The position numbers were made by a program, and so were the translations under genes. Below the pieces are notes generated by a model. The model saw only the letters and a list, made by a program, of their open reading frames with translations, had not been told where the DNA came from and searched no databases. Source: Mycobacterium lacus (GTDB taxonomy: Bacteria > Actinomycetota > Actinomycetes > Mycobacteriales > Mycobacteriaceae). From it: DNA of 64,000 nt. The stretch lies in the NCBI RefSeq assembly GCF_010731535.1, contig NZ_AP022581.1, forward strand, positions 2,861,952-2,925,951, given 5' to 3'. Below, one piece after another: positions 48,588 to 60,614 of this stretch (its first letter is position 1; each line of letters starts with the position of its first letter).

Positions 48588-50296
48588 ATGTCGTATCTAA
48601 TCGCGGCGCCGGAGATGGTGAGCGCCGCAGCCAGAGATCTAGCCAGTATCGGGTCGGCGATCGGGTCGCCAACGCGTCGGCGGCCCCGACGACGGTGGTG
48701 CTGGCTGCCGGCGGCGACGAGGTGTCAGCGGCCATCGCGGCACTGTTCAGCACGCACGGGCAGGCGTATCAGGCACTGAGCGTCCAGGCGGCGCGGTTTC
48801 ATGAGCAGTTCGTGCAGGCCTTGTCCGCGGGCGCGGTGTCATACGCGGCCGCCGAGGCGGCCAACGCATCGCCGATGCAGCAGGCTTTGGCCGTGGTCAA
48901 CGCGCCTACCCAAGCGCTGATTGGGCGCCCGCTGATCGGCAACGGCGCCAACGCGACGACGCCCGGCGGCAACGGCGGCGACGGCGGAATTCTGTTCGGC
49001 AACGGCGGTAATGGAGCCGCCGGCAATCCTGGTCAGGCCGGTGGAAGCGGCGGGGCCGCCGGGCTGATCGGCAACGGCGGCCGCGGCGCGGCAGGCGGGG
49101 CCGGCGCGCGCGGCGGCCACGGCGGCGCCGGCGGGCTGCTGTTCGGAAACGGGGGCAGCGGCGGCGCCGGAGGGTCCGGGGTCGCCGGGGTCAACGGCGG
49201 GATCGGTGCGGCCGGCGGCGACGGCGGCAGCGCCGGGTTGTGGGGCGCCGGGGGTGCCGGCGGCACCGGCGGTACCGGCGCCACGGGTGCTAACGGCAAT
49301 CCCGTTCCGGCTACCCCGGTGACGCCGGCGGCTGGGGGCAGCGCGGGCACGAACAATCCCAGCGGCAATGGCGGCCACGGCGGCGCGGGAACCGCCGGCG
49401 CATCCGCCGGGCAGGCCGGCGGCGCCGGCGGCGACGGTGGCTCGGGCATGTCCAGCGGAAGCGTCACCGGCGGGGACGGCGGTGCCGGTGGCGACGGCGG
49501 CGACGCGCCCGGCGGCGGCGCACCCGGCGGGACGGGCGGTGCCGGTGGCGACGCCGGCGCCACCGGCGGCGGCAGCACCGCCATCGGCGGCGCCGGCGGT
49601 GCCGGCGGTGATGGCGGCGGCGGGGCCAGCGGCGGGGCGGGCGGAACCGGCGGCGGGGCCGCCATCGCCAGCTTTGGCTCCGCCACCGGGGGTGTCGGCG
49701 GGGCCGGGGGTGCCGGTGGGGTCGGTGGGGCCGGTGGGGCCGGCGGGGCCGGTGGCTTCGCCAACGCTCCTGCCGGCGCCGCCATCGGCGGGAACGGTGG
49801 GCCCGGTGGGGCCGGGGGCGCTGGCGCCGCCGGCGGGGCCGGCAGCACCGGCGGGGCCGGTGGGGCCGGGGGTAATGGCGGGTTGCTGTTCGGGGTTGGG
49901 GGTGCCGGTGGGGCCGGGGGTGCCGGTGGGGCCGGCGGCCTCGGCGCAAATGGCGGCATCGGGGGTGCTGGCGGTGCGGGCGGCGACGTCACCAGCGCTT
50001 CAGGCTCCGGCGGCGATGGCGGGGACGGAGGCGCGGGCGGTGATGGCGGTGATGGCGGTTCCGGTGGAGCGGGTGGCAACGGCGGCGCCGGCGGCAGGGG
50101 CGGACTGTTCGACAGCGCGGGCAACCCGGGCGCCGGTGGGGCAGGCGGAGCCGGCGGTGGCGCCGGCTCGGGTGCCGTGGGCGGCCTCGGCGGCGCGGCC
50201 GGCGCGGGGTCCATCCCGGGGAGCGCCGGTGCCGCCGGCAAATCCGGGGCATCAGGCGTGACGGGGGCACCCGGAGCGCCCGGCGCGGTCGGCTGA
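48588..50296 (+). pseudogene. PE_PGRS protein, copy B, one frameshift in the PE domain
   Basis: It begins [20 protein letters not shown] at 48588. One G is missing at about 48664 (GATCGGGTCGCC against GATCGGGGTCGCC in copy A), which shifts the frame after SIGSAIG. From there the correct frame is open for more than 540 codons to GAPGAVG at 50296. It contains the rest of the PE domain and an uninterrupted Gly-Gly-Ala region ([16 protein letters not shown] units). Restoring that G would give a normal PE_PGRS protein of about 569 residues. Confidence 0.87.
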
Positions 50297-50523
50297 CCGG
50301 GGGGCGGCGACCCGTCACCGCAGCCGGCGCCGATCGGCTCGCAGCCCCCGGATGCCGTCAGCTTCGGCTCCACGAGGATGGGTGCCGCGCCGCGGCTGGC
50401 AATGCCCGCTGACGCGGTCGAGCAGGTCCGCCGTTGGCCCGGCGCAGCCCGCACTGGGCGTGCGGATCGATCAAGAATTCGCGCTGACCTATTAACGGAC
50501 TACCCGCGCCGGGCAACCAGCGC

Positions 50524-51606
50524 TCAACGAATACGGGTCTCGGTCTGGGCATCGAAAAAGCGCACTTCGACCGCGTGTGGCACGATCGACAACGCCTCGC
50601 CCACACTGACCCCGGTGCGGCGGTCCGCGCGGAACACGATCCGTTGCGCGCGTGACGACCACCCCTCCTGCGCGACGGGCGTTGCGTAGACGAACGATTC
50701 GAAGCCAAGCTCTTCGACCAGCTCGACGCGAACGGTCAACGCTCCCGGTGTGCCCGCCGGCACCACGTCCCACGACTCCGGCCGAACACCGACCAGCACA
50801 CGGCCAACCACTCCGCGGGGAACCGGTATCGACAGGTCGGGTGATTTCACGACGCCGTCGGCCACCGCCGCGTCGATGAGGTTCATCGCCGGCGCCCCGA
50901 TGAAGGTCGCGACAAACGTGTTGACCGGGTTGTCGTACAGCGCTCGAGGAACGTCGACCTGTTGCAGCACACCATCTTTGAGCACTGCGACCCGGTCACC
51001 CATCGTCATCGCCTCCACCTGATCGTGGGTGACGTACACGGTGGTGGTGCCGAGCCTGCGCTGCAATTCCGAGATCTGCGATCGGGTGCTCACCCGCAGC
51101 TTGGCATCCAGATTCGACAGCGGCTCATCCATGCAGAACACCCGGGGCCGCCGCACGATCGCACGTCCCATCGCCACCCGTTGGCGCTGCCCACCGGACA
51201 GTTTCGAAGGCTTGCGGTCAAGCAGCTCGGTCAGTTCCAGCATGGTGGCGACTTCGAGCACGCGCTGTCGGGTCTCGGCGCGCGATGCGCCGGCGTTTCG
51301 CAGCGCGAACCCCATGTTGGCGGCCACCGTCATGTTCGGGTACAGCGCGTAGTTCTGGAACACCATCGCGACGTCGCGAGCCCGCGGCGGAAGGTGCGTC
51401 ACATCCTGATCACCGATCGTGATATGGCCACGCTCAACGGATTCCAGCCCAGCCAAGAGGCGAAGGACGGTGGACTTGCCGCAACCCGAAGGACCGACGA
51501 GCACCAGAAACTCACCGTCGGCGATGTCGAGGTCCAGGTTGTCGACGGCCGGCGCGTCGGCGCCGGGATAGCGGTGGGTGACCGCGCGGTACTGGACTTT
51601 AGCCAT
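50524..51606 (-). CDS. ugpC: ABC importer ATP-binding protein UgpC
   Basis: The product is 360 residues. Walker A is LVGPSGCGKST, Q-loop FQNYALYP, signature LSGGQRQRVAMGRAIVR, Walker B RVFCMDEPLSNLDAKLR and H-loop VYVTHDQVEAMTM. The C-terminal MalK-type regulatory domain has VGVRPESWDVVP. It energises the UgpABE complex. The gene order ugpA-ugpE-ugpB-ugpC on one strand matches Rv2835c-Rv2832c. In M. tuberculosis this system imports glycerophosphocholine-type glycerophosphodiesters; that specificity is transferred by homology. Confidence 0.96.
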   Translation of the reverse strand: MAKVQYRAVTHRYPGADAPAVDNLDLDIADGEFLVLVGPSGCGKSTVLRLLAGLESVERGHITIGDQDVTHLPPRARDVAMVFQNYALYPNMTVAANMGFALRNAGASRAETRQRVLEVATMLELTELLDRKPSKLSGGQRQRVAMGRAIVRRPRVFCMDEPLSNLDAKLRVSTRSQISELQRRLGTTTVYVTHDQVEAMTMGDRVAVLKDGVLQQVDVPRALYDNPVNTFVATFIGAPAMNLIDAAVADGVVKSPDLSIPVPRGVVGRVLVGVRPESWDVVPAGTPGALTVRVELVEELGFESFVYATPVAQEGWSSRAQRIVFRADRRTGVSVGEALSIVPHAVEVRFFDAQTETRIR

Positions 51607-52903
51607 GGCGCGCCAGCTTGCGCTTGATCTGGCGGTCGAGGATGACTTGCAGTTGCCGGTCGATCTCGGCGAAGGTCGTGGTCACGTCGGCCCCCTGCAG
51701 CCCGATGGATTCCAGGCCGGCCGAGATGATGCGGTCGCCGCCGGGCAGGAACACGCGCGCGTAATCCTGCGGGCGAGTGTGCGGGAGCTGGTCGAGCGCC
51801 ACCCGGGCGGCGGGATTGCTCGCCAGGTAGTCCTGTTCGCTGGGGTCGTCGCCGGCGGATTTTCGCACCGCCAGATAGCCGGTGCGCTGGCTGAAGTAGG
51901 CGGTGTTTGCCGGGTTGGTGACGAACGCAATGAACTTGAGCGCGTTCACTTTCCGCTCCTCGGACAGCTTCGCGGGAACCGCCAGCCCCGCCCCGCCCGT
52001 CGGACAGGCGGGCGCTCCACCGGGGCCGGTGGGCAGCGGCGCCGCCCCGACATCGAATCGAGCCGCGGCGGTGATGCCGGTCAGGGCGCCGGTCGATGCC
52101 ACGGCGGAGGCCAGGATGCCGGTGGCGAACTCGTTGGCCACATCGTTGGCGATTACCGCGTAACCCTTGCGGTGGACCGAATCCCGGAAAAAGTTGCCCG
52201 CCGCAATCGTGGCCGGGTCGGTGAACCTCAAGGCCCACTCGTCGGAGTAGGCGCCGCCGAATGCCCAGTTTGGTCCTTCGAACGTCCACGAAATCAACTG
52301 GGCGTTGGCCCAGCCGTGCGCCGATTTCCCAGCGCCGACGACGCGCTGCAGCCGCGGACCCCAGTCGTCGAATTCCTGCCAACTTTGCGGCCCGCGGTCG
52401 GGCAGGCCGGCCAGCTCCCAGGCCACCTTGTTGTAGTAGAACAGCGGCGTCGAGCGCGCATAGGGCAACGCATAGTGGCGTCCATCGAACTCGTAGTCGG
52501 CCAGCATCGTGTCGACGTAATCGGTGGTGTCCACTCCGACTTGACGAAACAGGTCATCGAGCGGGGCGATGACGCCGCTGAGGGCGAAATGGAACCACCA
52601 AATGTCGTCCAACACAACGACATCGGGAACATCGGTGCCGATGAGCGCCGCGTTGAACTTCTGCGCCACTTCGTCATAGTCCTTGCCGGCGTCGATCAGC
52701 TTGACCGGCAACGCGGGGAACTCGCGCTGGAAGCGGCCGATGAGTTCTCGTTCCACCCCACCGGATTGACCAGGGTGATTGGACCAGAAGGTGATCGGTC
52801 CAGAACCCGACTTCACCGAGACGCCGCGGCCCATCCCTGCACAGCCAGCTGCGACGGTCGCACTCGCTAGCGCCAAGAAGCTCCGTCGGCTCAGGGCGTC
52901 CAT
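51599..52903 (-). CDS. ugpB: substrate-binding lipoprotein UgpB
   Basis: The product is 434 residues. The N-terminus has a twin-arginine-like SRRSFLALASATVAAGC with lipobox VAAGC, so the protein is probably exported folded and anchored to the membrane by a lipid. Family-1 extracellular binding-protein motifs follow: PITFWSNHPGQSGGVERELI, DVPDVVVLDDIWWFHFALSG and ALPYARSTPLFYYNKVAWEL. The stop overlaps the ugpC start by 8 bases and ugpE lies 1 base upstream. It binds the glycerophosphodiester substrate and delivers it to UgpA/UgpE. Confidence 0.95.
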   Translation of the reverse strand: MDALSRRSFLALASATVAAGCAGMGRGVSVKSGSGPITFWSNHPGQSGGVERELIGRFQREFPALPVKLIDAGKDYDEVAQKFNAALIGTDVPDVVVLDDIWWFHFALSGVIAPLDDLFRQVGVDTTDYVDTMLADYEFDGRHYALPYARSTPLFYYNKVAWELAGLPDRGPQSWQEFDDWGPRLQRVVGAGKSAHGWANAQLISWTFEGPNWAFGGAYSDEWALRFTDPATIAAGNFFRDSVHRKGYAVIANDVANEFATGILASAVASTGALTGITAAARFDVGAAPLPTGPGGAPACPTGGAGLAVPAKLSEERKVNALKFIAFVTNPANTAYFSQRTGYLAVRKSAGDDPSEQDYLASNPAARVALDQLPHTRPQDYARVFLPGGDRIISAGLESIGLQGADVTTTFAEIDRQLQVILDRQIKRKLARHG

Positions 52904-52904
52904 G

Positions 52905-53741
52905 TCAACCCTTGACCGCGCCCGAGGTGAGGCCCTTGATCATCTGCCGTTGCAAGGCGATGAAGATGAGCAGGATGGGCAGCATCGCCAGCAGCGTCAC
53001 CGCCATCACCGGACCCCAGTTCGTCACACCCTCGGCTTGCTGGAGGAAGGTCAGGCCCACCGGCAGCGGCGCCACCGATTCGTCGTCGGACATCAAGAAC
53101 GGCCAAAGGTACTCGTTCCATTCGTTGACCACCGTGATGATGCCGAAGGCCACCATGGTGGGCCCGGACATCGGTAACACGACCCGCAGCAGAAGTTGCC
53201 ACCAACGCGCGCCATCCATCCGGGCCGCCTCGATGACCTCGGACGGCAGCGACTGAAAATGGTTGCGCATCAAGAAGGTTCCGAATGCGACTCCCGCGAG
53301 GGGCACGATGATGCCGGGGAAGGTATTGCGCAGGCCCACCTGCGAGATCAACGCGTAGTTCGAGATCACGGTGATCTGGTTGGGCACCATCAGCGCGGCG
53401 ATGATCAACAAGAACACCGCGTTCTTGCCCGGAAACCGCACGAACACCAAGCCAAACGCGCTGAGCACACCAAGGACGAACTTCACCACGGCCAGCACCG
53501 ACGTGATGATCAGCGAATTGCGCAGGAACCTCCAGAATGGAATCTGCTCGGTGGCCGTCCGGTAGTTCTGTGGATACCAGCGCGGCGGCCACCACGTGGT
53601 CGGTTGCGAGTAGATGTCGGGCTGGTCCTTGAACGACGTGAAGAAGACGAATACCAGCGGCCCGGCGATCAACACGACAACCAGGAACATCGCCGCATAG
53701 CCGAGCAGTCGCGCGGTCCCGCGACGCCGATCCTCGGTCAC
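52905..53741 (-). CDS. ugpE: ABC importer permease UgpE
   Basis: The product is 278 residues from a GTG at 53741 (TEDRRRGTARLLGYAAMFLV). Six hydrophobic segments are seen, plus the EAA loop VIEAARMDGARWWQLLLRVV that contacts the ATPase. Its start overlaps the ugpA stop by 4 bases. It forms the membrane channel with UgpA. The start is chosen because the upstream extension of this frame overlaps ugpA and does not look like permease sequence. Confidence 0.94.
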   Translation of the reverse strand: MTEDRRRGTARLLGYAAMFLVVVLIAGPLVFVFFTSFKDQPDIYSQPTTWWPPRWYPQNYRTATEQIPFWRFLRNSLIITSVLAVVKFVLGVLSAFGLVFVRFPGKNAVFLLIIAALMVPNQITVISNYALISQVGLRNTFPGIIVPLAGVAFGTFLMRNHFQSLPSEVIEAARMDGARWWQLLLRVVLPMSGPTMVAFGIITVVNEWNEYLWPFLMSDDESVAPLPVGLTFLQQAEGVTNWGPVMAVTLLAMLPILLIFIALQRQMIKGLTSGAVKG

Positions 53742-54640
53742 TGCCGCTGCCCCCGATCCATGACACGCACCTGGTAGTACGTCACGGCCAGCAAGGCCAG
53801 GAACATGATCGTGGCGACGGTGGCGCCGTAACCGGCCCGGAAATTCCTGAAGGTCTCCAAGTACACCTGATACACCATGGTCGTGGTGCCGGTGCCGAGC
53901 GGGCCGCCTCGCGTCATGACGTTGATGATGTCGAACACCTGCAACGAGTTGATCAGCACCGTGATCGACAGGAAGAAGGTGGTCGGACGCAGCTGGGGCA
54001 ACAGCACTCGGCGGAAGGTGGCCCAGCGGCTGGCGCCGTCGATTTCGGCCGCCTCCAACAGGTCTCGGCGTACCCCTTGCAACGCGGCCAGATAGATGAC
54101 GAAGGTGTACCCGAGGTTTTTCCATATGTAGGTCACGGTCACCATGAACAACGCCCAGCGCTGGTCCTGGTAGAAGTCGGGCACGCCGATTCCAACACGG
54201 TGCAACAGGTCTTGCGCCAGACCGAAATGCGGGTCGAAGACAAACTGGGCCGCCAGGCCGACGGCGGCACCCGAGATCACAAAGGGCGCGAACACGGTGG
54301 AACGCACCAGATTCCGTCCCCGCAGCGGTTGATCGAGCAGCGTGGCCAGAACCAGGCCCAGCACCATCGAACCAATCACCGCCGCGGCGGTGAACACCGC
54401 GGTGTTGAGCACGATTTGACGGGTATCCGAACGCGTGAACCACTCCGCGTAATTCGACAACCCCACAAACTGCGCGCTCGTATCGGAGATATTCCAGTCG
54501 AAAAACGACAGCCGGATGTTGTCGGCCAACGGCCGGTAGATGAACAACACCAACAGCGCGACATTGGGACCCACCAAGACGGCGAACAACAGATAATCCC
54601 TGGACGGCCGGTCTCGCCATGGCCGCGGCGTCGTCACCAC
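53738..54640 (-). CDS. ugpA: ABC importer permease UgpA
   Basis: The product is 300 residues from a GTG at 54640, near the 303 of Rv2835c; an ATG at 54721 would add 27 residues unlike the family. Membrane segments include YLLFAVLVGPNVALLVLFIY at the start, and the EAA loop is LLEAAEIDGASRWATFRRVL. It is the first gene of the ugp operon, so the promoter should lie in 54641-54813. In M. tuberculosis a MATE-type gene (dinF) separates ugpA from the NrnA gene; here only 173 bases remain and no dinF sequence is recognisable. Confidence 0.93.
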   Translation of the reverse strand: MVTTPRPWRDRPSRDYLLFAVLVGPNVALLVLFIYRPLADNIRLSFFDWNISDTSAQFVGLSNYAEWFTRSDTRQIVLNTAVFTAAAVIGSMVLGLVLATLLDQPLRGRNLVRSTVFAPFVISGAAVGLAAQFVFDPHFGLAQDLLHRVGIGVPDFYQDQRWALFMVTVTYIWKNLGYTFVIYLAALQGVRRDLLEAAEIDGASRWATFRRVLLPQLRPTTFFLSITVLINSLQVFDIINVMTRGGPLGTGTTTMVYQVYLETFRNFRAGYGATVATIMFLALLAVTYYQVRVMDRGQRQ

Positions 54641-54813
54641 GGGCGCAGTGTAGCCGCTGGCTTTTCGCCGAAAGTGCGGCCACGGTCGTGCTTGATGCGC
54701 GAACGACAGCCATGGCGGCAATCTCGGCGCGTTACGCCGTTTCGGTCACGGCCCATCGCCGGGAGGAGGCCCGCCATGTCGGCCCGGGTCAGAATCCGCT
54801 TCCGTCAAGGCGG

Positions 54814-56265
<1,452 letters not shown>

Positions 56266-56266
<1 letters not shown>

Positions 56267-58995
56267 TACCCGCGTTCTTTCTGAACGAGCTCGTAGGACT
56301 CGATGACGTCGCCTTCCTTGATGTCGGCGTACCCCAGCGTCAGACCGCACTCGAAGCCCTCGCGGACCTCGGTCACGTCGTCCTTTTCCCGCCGCAGCGA
56401 CGCGATCGTAAGGTTCTCGGCGACCACGATGTTGTCTCGCAACAGCCGGGCCTTGGCGTTTCGGCGCACCACCCCGGAGGTGATCAGGCAGCCGGCGATG
56501 AGGCCGACCTTCGAGGACCGGAACAACGCCCGGATCTCGGCGCGACCCAGCTGGTTTTCCTCGTATATCGGCTTGAGCAGGCCGCGCAGTGCCTTTTCGA
56601 TCTCGTCGATCGCCTGGTAGATGACCGAGTAGTAGCGGATCTCGACGCCTTCGCGGTTGGCCAGCTCGGTGGCCTTGCCTTCGGCGCGCACGTTGAAGCC
56701 GATGATGATCGCGTCCGAGGCCGACGCCAGGTTGACGTTGGTCTCGGTGATGCCACCGACGCCGCGGTCGATGACGCGCAGCGCCACCTCGTCGTCGACC
56801 TGGATGCCCATCAGGGCCTCCTCCAGCGCCTCGACGGTACCGGCGTTGTCGCCCTTGAGGATCAGGTTCAGCTGGCTGGTTTCCTTCAGCGCCGAGTCCA
56901 GGTCCTCCAGGCTGATCCGCTTGCGGCTGCGCGCCGCCAGGGCGTTGCGCTTGCGGGCGCTGCGCCGGTCGGCGATCTGGCGCGCGATGCGGTCCTCGTC
57001 GACGACCAGGAAGTTGTCGCCCGCGCCGGGCACCGACGTGAAGCCGATGACCTGCACCGGACGCGACGGCAACGCCGCCTCGACGTCCTCGCCGTGCTCG
57101 TCGACCATCCGGCGGACCCGGCCGTACGCGTCGCCGGCGACCACCGAGTCGCCGACGCGCAGCGTGCCGCGTTGCACCAGCACGGTGGCGACGGGACCGC
57201 GACCGCGGTCCAGGTGCGCCTCGATGGCCACGCCTTGGGCCTCCATGTCGGGGTTGGCCCGCAGGTCCAGGGCGGCGTCCGCGGTCAACAACACCGCCTC
57301 GAGCAGCTGATCGATGTTGGTGCCCACCTTCGCCGAGATGTCGACGAACATCGTGTCACCACCGAAATCCTCTGCCACCAAACCGTATTCGGTGAGCTGC
57401 CCGCGGATCTTGGCCGGGTCGGCGCCCTCCTTGTCGATCTTGTTGACCGCCACCACGATCGGCACGTCGGCGGCCTGCGCGTGGTTGATCGCCTCCACCG
57501 TCTGGGGCATCACGCCGTCGTCGGCCGCGACCACCAGGATCGCGATGTCGGTGGCCTTGGCGCCGCGGGCACGCATGGCGGTGAACGCCTCGTGACCCGG
57601 GGTGTCGATGAAGGTGATCGGCCGCTCGCTGCCGTCGAGGTTGACCGACACCTGGTACGCGCCGATGTGCTGGGTGATGCCGCCGGCCTCGGCCTCGCGG
57701 ACGTTGGCCTTGCGGATGGTGTCCAGCAGCCGGGTCTTGCCGTGGTCGACGTGGCCCATCACCGTCACCACCGGCGGGCGAGTCTGCAGGGCGGCCTCGT
57801 CGCCCGCATCTTCCCCGTAGGTCAGGTCAAACGACTCGAGCAGTTCGCGGTCTTCGTCCTCGGGGCTGACGACCTGAACGTTGTAGTTCATCTCGCTGCC
57901 CAGCAGCTCGAGCGTCTCGTCGCCCACCGACTGCGTGGCCGTCACCATCTCGCCGAGGTTGAACAGCGCCTGCACCAGCGCCGCCGGGTTGGCGTCGATC
58001 TTCTCGGCGAAGTCGCTCAGCGACGCCCCGCGGGCCAGCCGGATCGTCTCGCCGTTCCCATGCGGCAACCGCACGCCACCGACGACCGGGGCCTGCATCG
58101 AGTCGTATTCCTGCCGCTTCTGCCGCTTGGACTTGCGGCCGCGCCGGGGCGCGCCGCCGGGACGGCCGAACGCGCCGGCCGCACCGCCGCGCTGCCCGGG
58201 ACGGCCACCACCGCCGCCCGGCCCGCCGCCACCGGGGCGACCCCGAAAACCTGCGGGGCCGGCTCCGGGCGCGGCGCCCACGCCACCGCGGTAGTTACCA
58301 CCGGCATCGGGGCGGCCGACGCCGAGCCCACCGGGACGGCCACCGGGTCGCGGCGCACCGGCGCGTGGTGGGCGGGGTCCACCGGCCGCGCCGCCGGGAC
58401 GCGGCGGCATGCTGCCGGGCGTAGCGCCCGGACGCGGCGCCCCTGGCCGGGCCGCTCCGGGGCGAGGAGCCGCCGGACGCGGGATGGGCCGGTCGACCGG
58501 TTGCGCCGACGAGAACGGGTTGTTGCCGACGCGCGGCGTGCGAACCCCCGGCTTCGGCGCCGGGCCCGGACGCGGACCCGGCGTCATACCCGGGTGGGGC
58601 GCGGACGGGCCGGGCGTCGGCGGCAGCTGTCCGGGAGCTGGCGGCGCGGAAGCCGCGGCCGTCGCGGCTGGAGAAGGAGGCGCGGTGGCAGCTGCCGCCG
58701 CACCGGAGCCGACGGCCTTGACAGCCGCGCCGGCCGCCTCGCCGTTGCCGGGGGCCTTGTCAATCGCCTTGTCGAGGGACTTGTCCGGGCCTTTGCCGGG
58801 GGCCTTGGCCGGAGCCTTCTCGGACGCCGCCTTGCCGCCACCGAACGATTCGCGCAGCCGCCGGGCGACGGGTGCCTCCACCGTCGACGATGCCGATTTG
58901 ACGAATTCGCCCTGTTCGCTCAGTCGGGCGAGAACTTCCTTGCTGGTTACACCGAGTTCCTTGGCCAACTCGTGTACGCGGGCCTTACCTGCCAC
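56266..58995 (-). CDS. infB: translation initiation factor IF-2
   Basis: The product is 909 residues from a GTG at 58995. The N-terminal IF2N ([20 protein letters not shown]) is followed by a long Pro/Gly/Ala-rich linker typical of Actinobacteria. The G domain has [16 protein letters not shown] (G1), [12 protein letters not shown] (G3) and [13 protein letters not shown] (G4), and the C-terminal domains bind fMet-tRNA. It loads initiator tRNA on the 30S subunit. It stands in the standard nusA-ylxR-infB-rbfA order. Confidence 0.98.
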
Positions 58996-59068
58996 TACAT
59001 CTCCTGTCCATGAGGCGACAGTCGTGGGCCGCGCCTCGAGTGCTAGCTGTAACGCATAGAGGTGGGAG

Positions 59069-59452
59069 TCATCGGGACTTCACGGTGTGCTCATGTTCGT
59101 TGCTACCTGTTCTGTTGCCCGGTGGGGCGAGCTCACTCAAACCACCAATGTGCTCGACCACCGCGGATGTGTCCGGTGCACCGGCGATGCGCAGCGCTCT
59201 GGTGAAAGCCCGCCGTCGAATCGCCCGTTGCACGCACTGCCGTGTGGGGTGCAGCCACGCACCCCGCCCCGGCAGGCTTCCGCCTGTGTCAACGATCACG
59301 GCGTAGTTGCCGTTCCCGATCGACACAGCCACCACTCGAAGCAGATCGACGGCCAACTCTCGCCTCCGGCACCCGACACACGTTCGCACGGGACCATCCG
59401 TGCTTCTGTGCGCCCAGCGGGTTTGGGGGGCCGAAGGCTCGCGCTGGATCAC
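59069..59452 (-). CDS. YlxR-family RNA-binding protein (DUF448, Rv2840c type)
   Basis: The product is up to 127 residues. The family core starts at [20 protein letters not shown] and includes [20 protein letters not shown] (the GRGAYLH-type motif) and [12 protein letters not shown]. The first about 21 residues from the ATG at 59452 are not typical; a later start just before VRTCVGCR (about 59389) would give the usual length near 100. It lies between nusA and infB. YlxR homologues bind RNA or act as regulators; the exact role is not established here. Confidence 0.88.
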   Translation of the reverse strand: MIQREPSAPQTRWAHRSTDGPVRTCVGCRRRELAVDLLRVVAVSIGNGNYAVIVDTGGSLPGRGAWLHPTRQCVQRAIRRRAFTRALRIAGAPDTSAVVEHIGGLSELAPPGNRTGSNEHEHTVKSR

Positions 59453-59570
59453 GGCTCAGTCTAGCGTCACCAAATGGGTGGTCAGAACCACCCGGGGATA
59501 AGCCGTCGGGTGCTCAAGCCCGATTGTCCAGCTCTCCCCAGACGGCTGCGCCGTCTGCATCGTCGCCGGG

Positions 59571-60614
59571 CTACCGCTCGTGTGCCATTCCGCGGCTAGC
59601 GCCCTGTTCGGGCTGGCCAGCCGGAGAACTCGGGGAATCACCGCGGATGTCGATACGCCACCCGGTGAGCCGAGCCGCCAACCGAGCGTTCTGCCCCTCC
59701 TTGCCGATGGCCAGCGACAGCTGGAAATCGGGCACCACGACGCGAGCGGCCCGGGCGATCTGGTCGATGACCGTCACCGAAACCACCTTCGCCGGCGACA
59801 GCGCGTTGGCGACGAAACGGGCCGGGTCTTCGTCATAGTCGATGATGTCGATCTTCTCCCCGGAAAGTTCGCTCATCACATTGCGAACCCGTTGCCCCAT
59901 CGGACCGATGCAAGCGCCCTTGGCGTTGAGGCCGGGAACGTTCGAGCGCACCGCGATCTTGGAGCGATGGCCAGCTTCCCGCGCCACCGCCACGATCTCT
60001 ACCGACCCGTCGGCAATCTCGGGAACTTCCAGTGAGAACAGCTTGCGTACGAGGTTGGGGTGGGTGCGCGACAACGTGATCAGCGGCTCACGCGCACCCC
60101 GGGTCACGCCGACCACGTAACACCGCAGGCGGTTGCCGTGCTCATAGCTCTCGCCGGGGACCTGTTCGGCCGCCGGGATCACACCCTCGGACGCCTTGGT
60201 CTCGGTGCCCATCCGGACCACGACCAGGCCACGGGCGTTGGCGCGGCTGTCGCGCTGGATCACGCCGGCGACGATCTCACCCTCACGGGTGGAGAACTCG
60301 CCGTAGGTGCGCTCATTTTCGGCGTCGCGGAATCGCTGCAGCATCACCTGACGCGCGGTGGTGGCAGCGATACGGCCAAACCCCTCGGGGGTGTCGTCCC
60401 ATTCACTGATGAGATTGCCGTCGGCATCGGTCTCGCGCGCGATCACCCGGACAGCGCCGGTCTTGCGGTCGATATCGATGCGCGCGTCGTTCTGGTGGCC
60501 ATGAGTGTGCCGGTAGGCGGTCAGCAGCGCCGACTTGATCGTCTCGAGCAGTTCATTGACGGAAATGCCGCGGTCCACCTCGATCGCATGCAGCGCCGCC
60601 ATGTCGATGTTCAC
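59571..60614 (-). CDS. nusA: transcription termination/antitermination factor NusA
   Basis: The product is 347 residues, the actinobacterial size without the acidic repeats of E. coli. The N-terminal domain is [20 protein letters not shown]. The S1 domain is [22 protein letters not shown]1 and KH2 are [20 protein letters not shown] and [20 protein letters not shown] (GxxG loops). It binds RNA polymerase and boxA-type RNA. Its ATG overlaps the rimP stop. Confidence 0.97.
   Translation of the reverse strand: MNIDMAALHAIEVDRGISVNELLETIKSALLTAYRHTHGHQNDARIDIDRKTGAVRVIARETDADGNLISEWDDTPEGFGRIAATTARQVMLQRFRDAENERTYGEFSTREGEIVAGVIQRDSRANARGLVVVRMGTETKASEGVIPAAEQVPGESYEHGNRLRCYVVGVTRGAREPLITLSRTHPNLVRKLFSLEVPEIADGSVEIVAVAREAGHRSKIAVRSNVPGLNAKGACIGPMGQRVRNVMSELSGEKIDIIDYDEDPARFVANALSPAKVVSVTVIDQIARAARVVVPDFQLSLAIGKEGQNARLAARLTGWRIDIRGDSPSSPAGQPEQGASRGMAHER

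Larger units (their letters stand above)
45996..50496 (+). repeat. long direct repeat, copy B (about 4.5 kb)
   Basis: This is the second copy of the segment at 39513-44010, ending in the same GCGCTGACCTATTAAC and then continuing into the ordinary ugpC downstream sequence. Its first 10 bases are the right end of the IS element. Single-base losses compared with copy A occur near 47289, 47863 and 48664. The PGRS part is better preserved here. Confidence 0.93.

Noticed and set aside
50297..50496. Open frame continuing after the PE_PGRS stop in copy B (GDPSPQPAPIGSQ and onward), perhaps a readthrough C-terminal domain
   Set aside because: Copy A has a different frame after the same stop, and no known PE_PGRS tail matches.
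52905..54713. A 602-codon frame covering ugpE and an upstream extension
   Set aside because: The upstream half overlaps ugpA and is not permease-like. The GTG at 53741 gives the expected UgpE.
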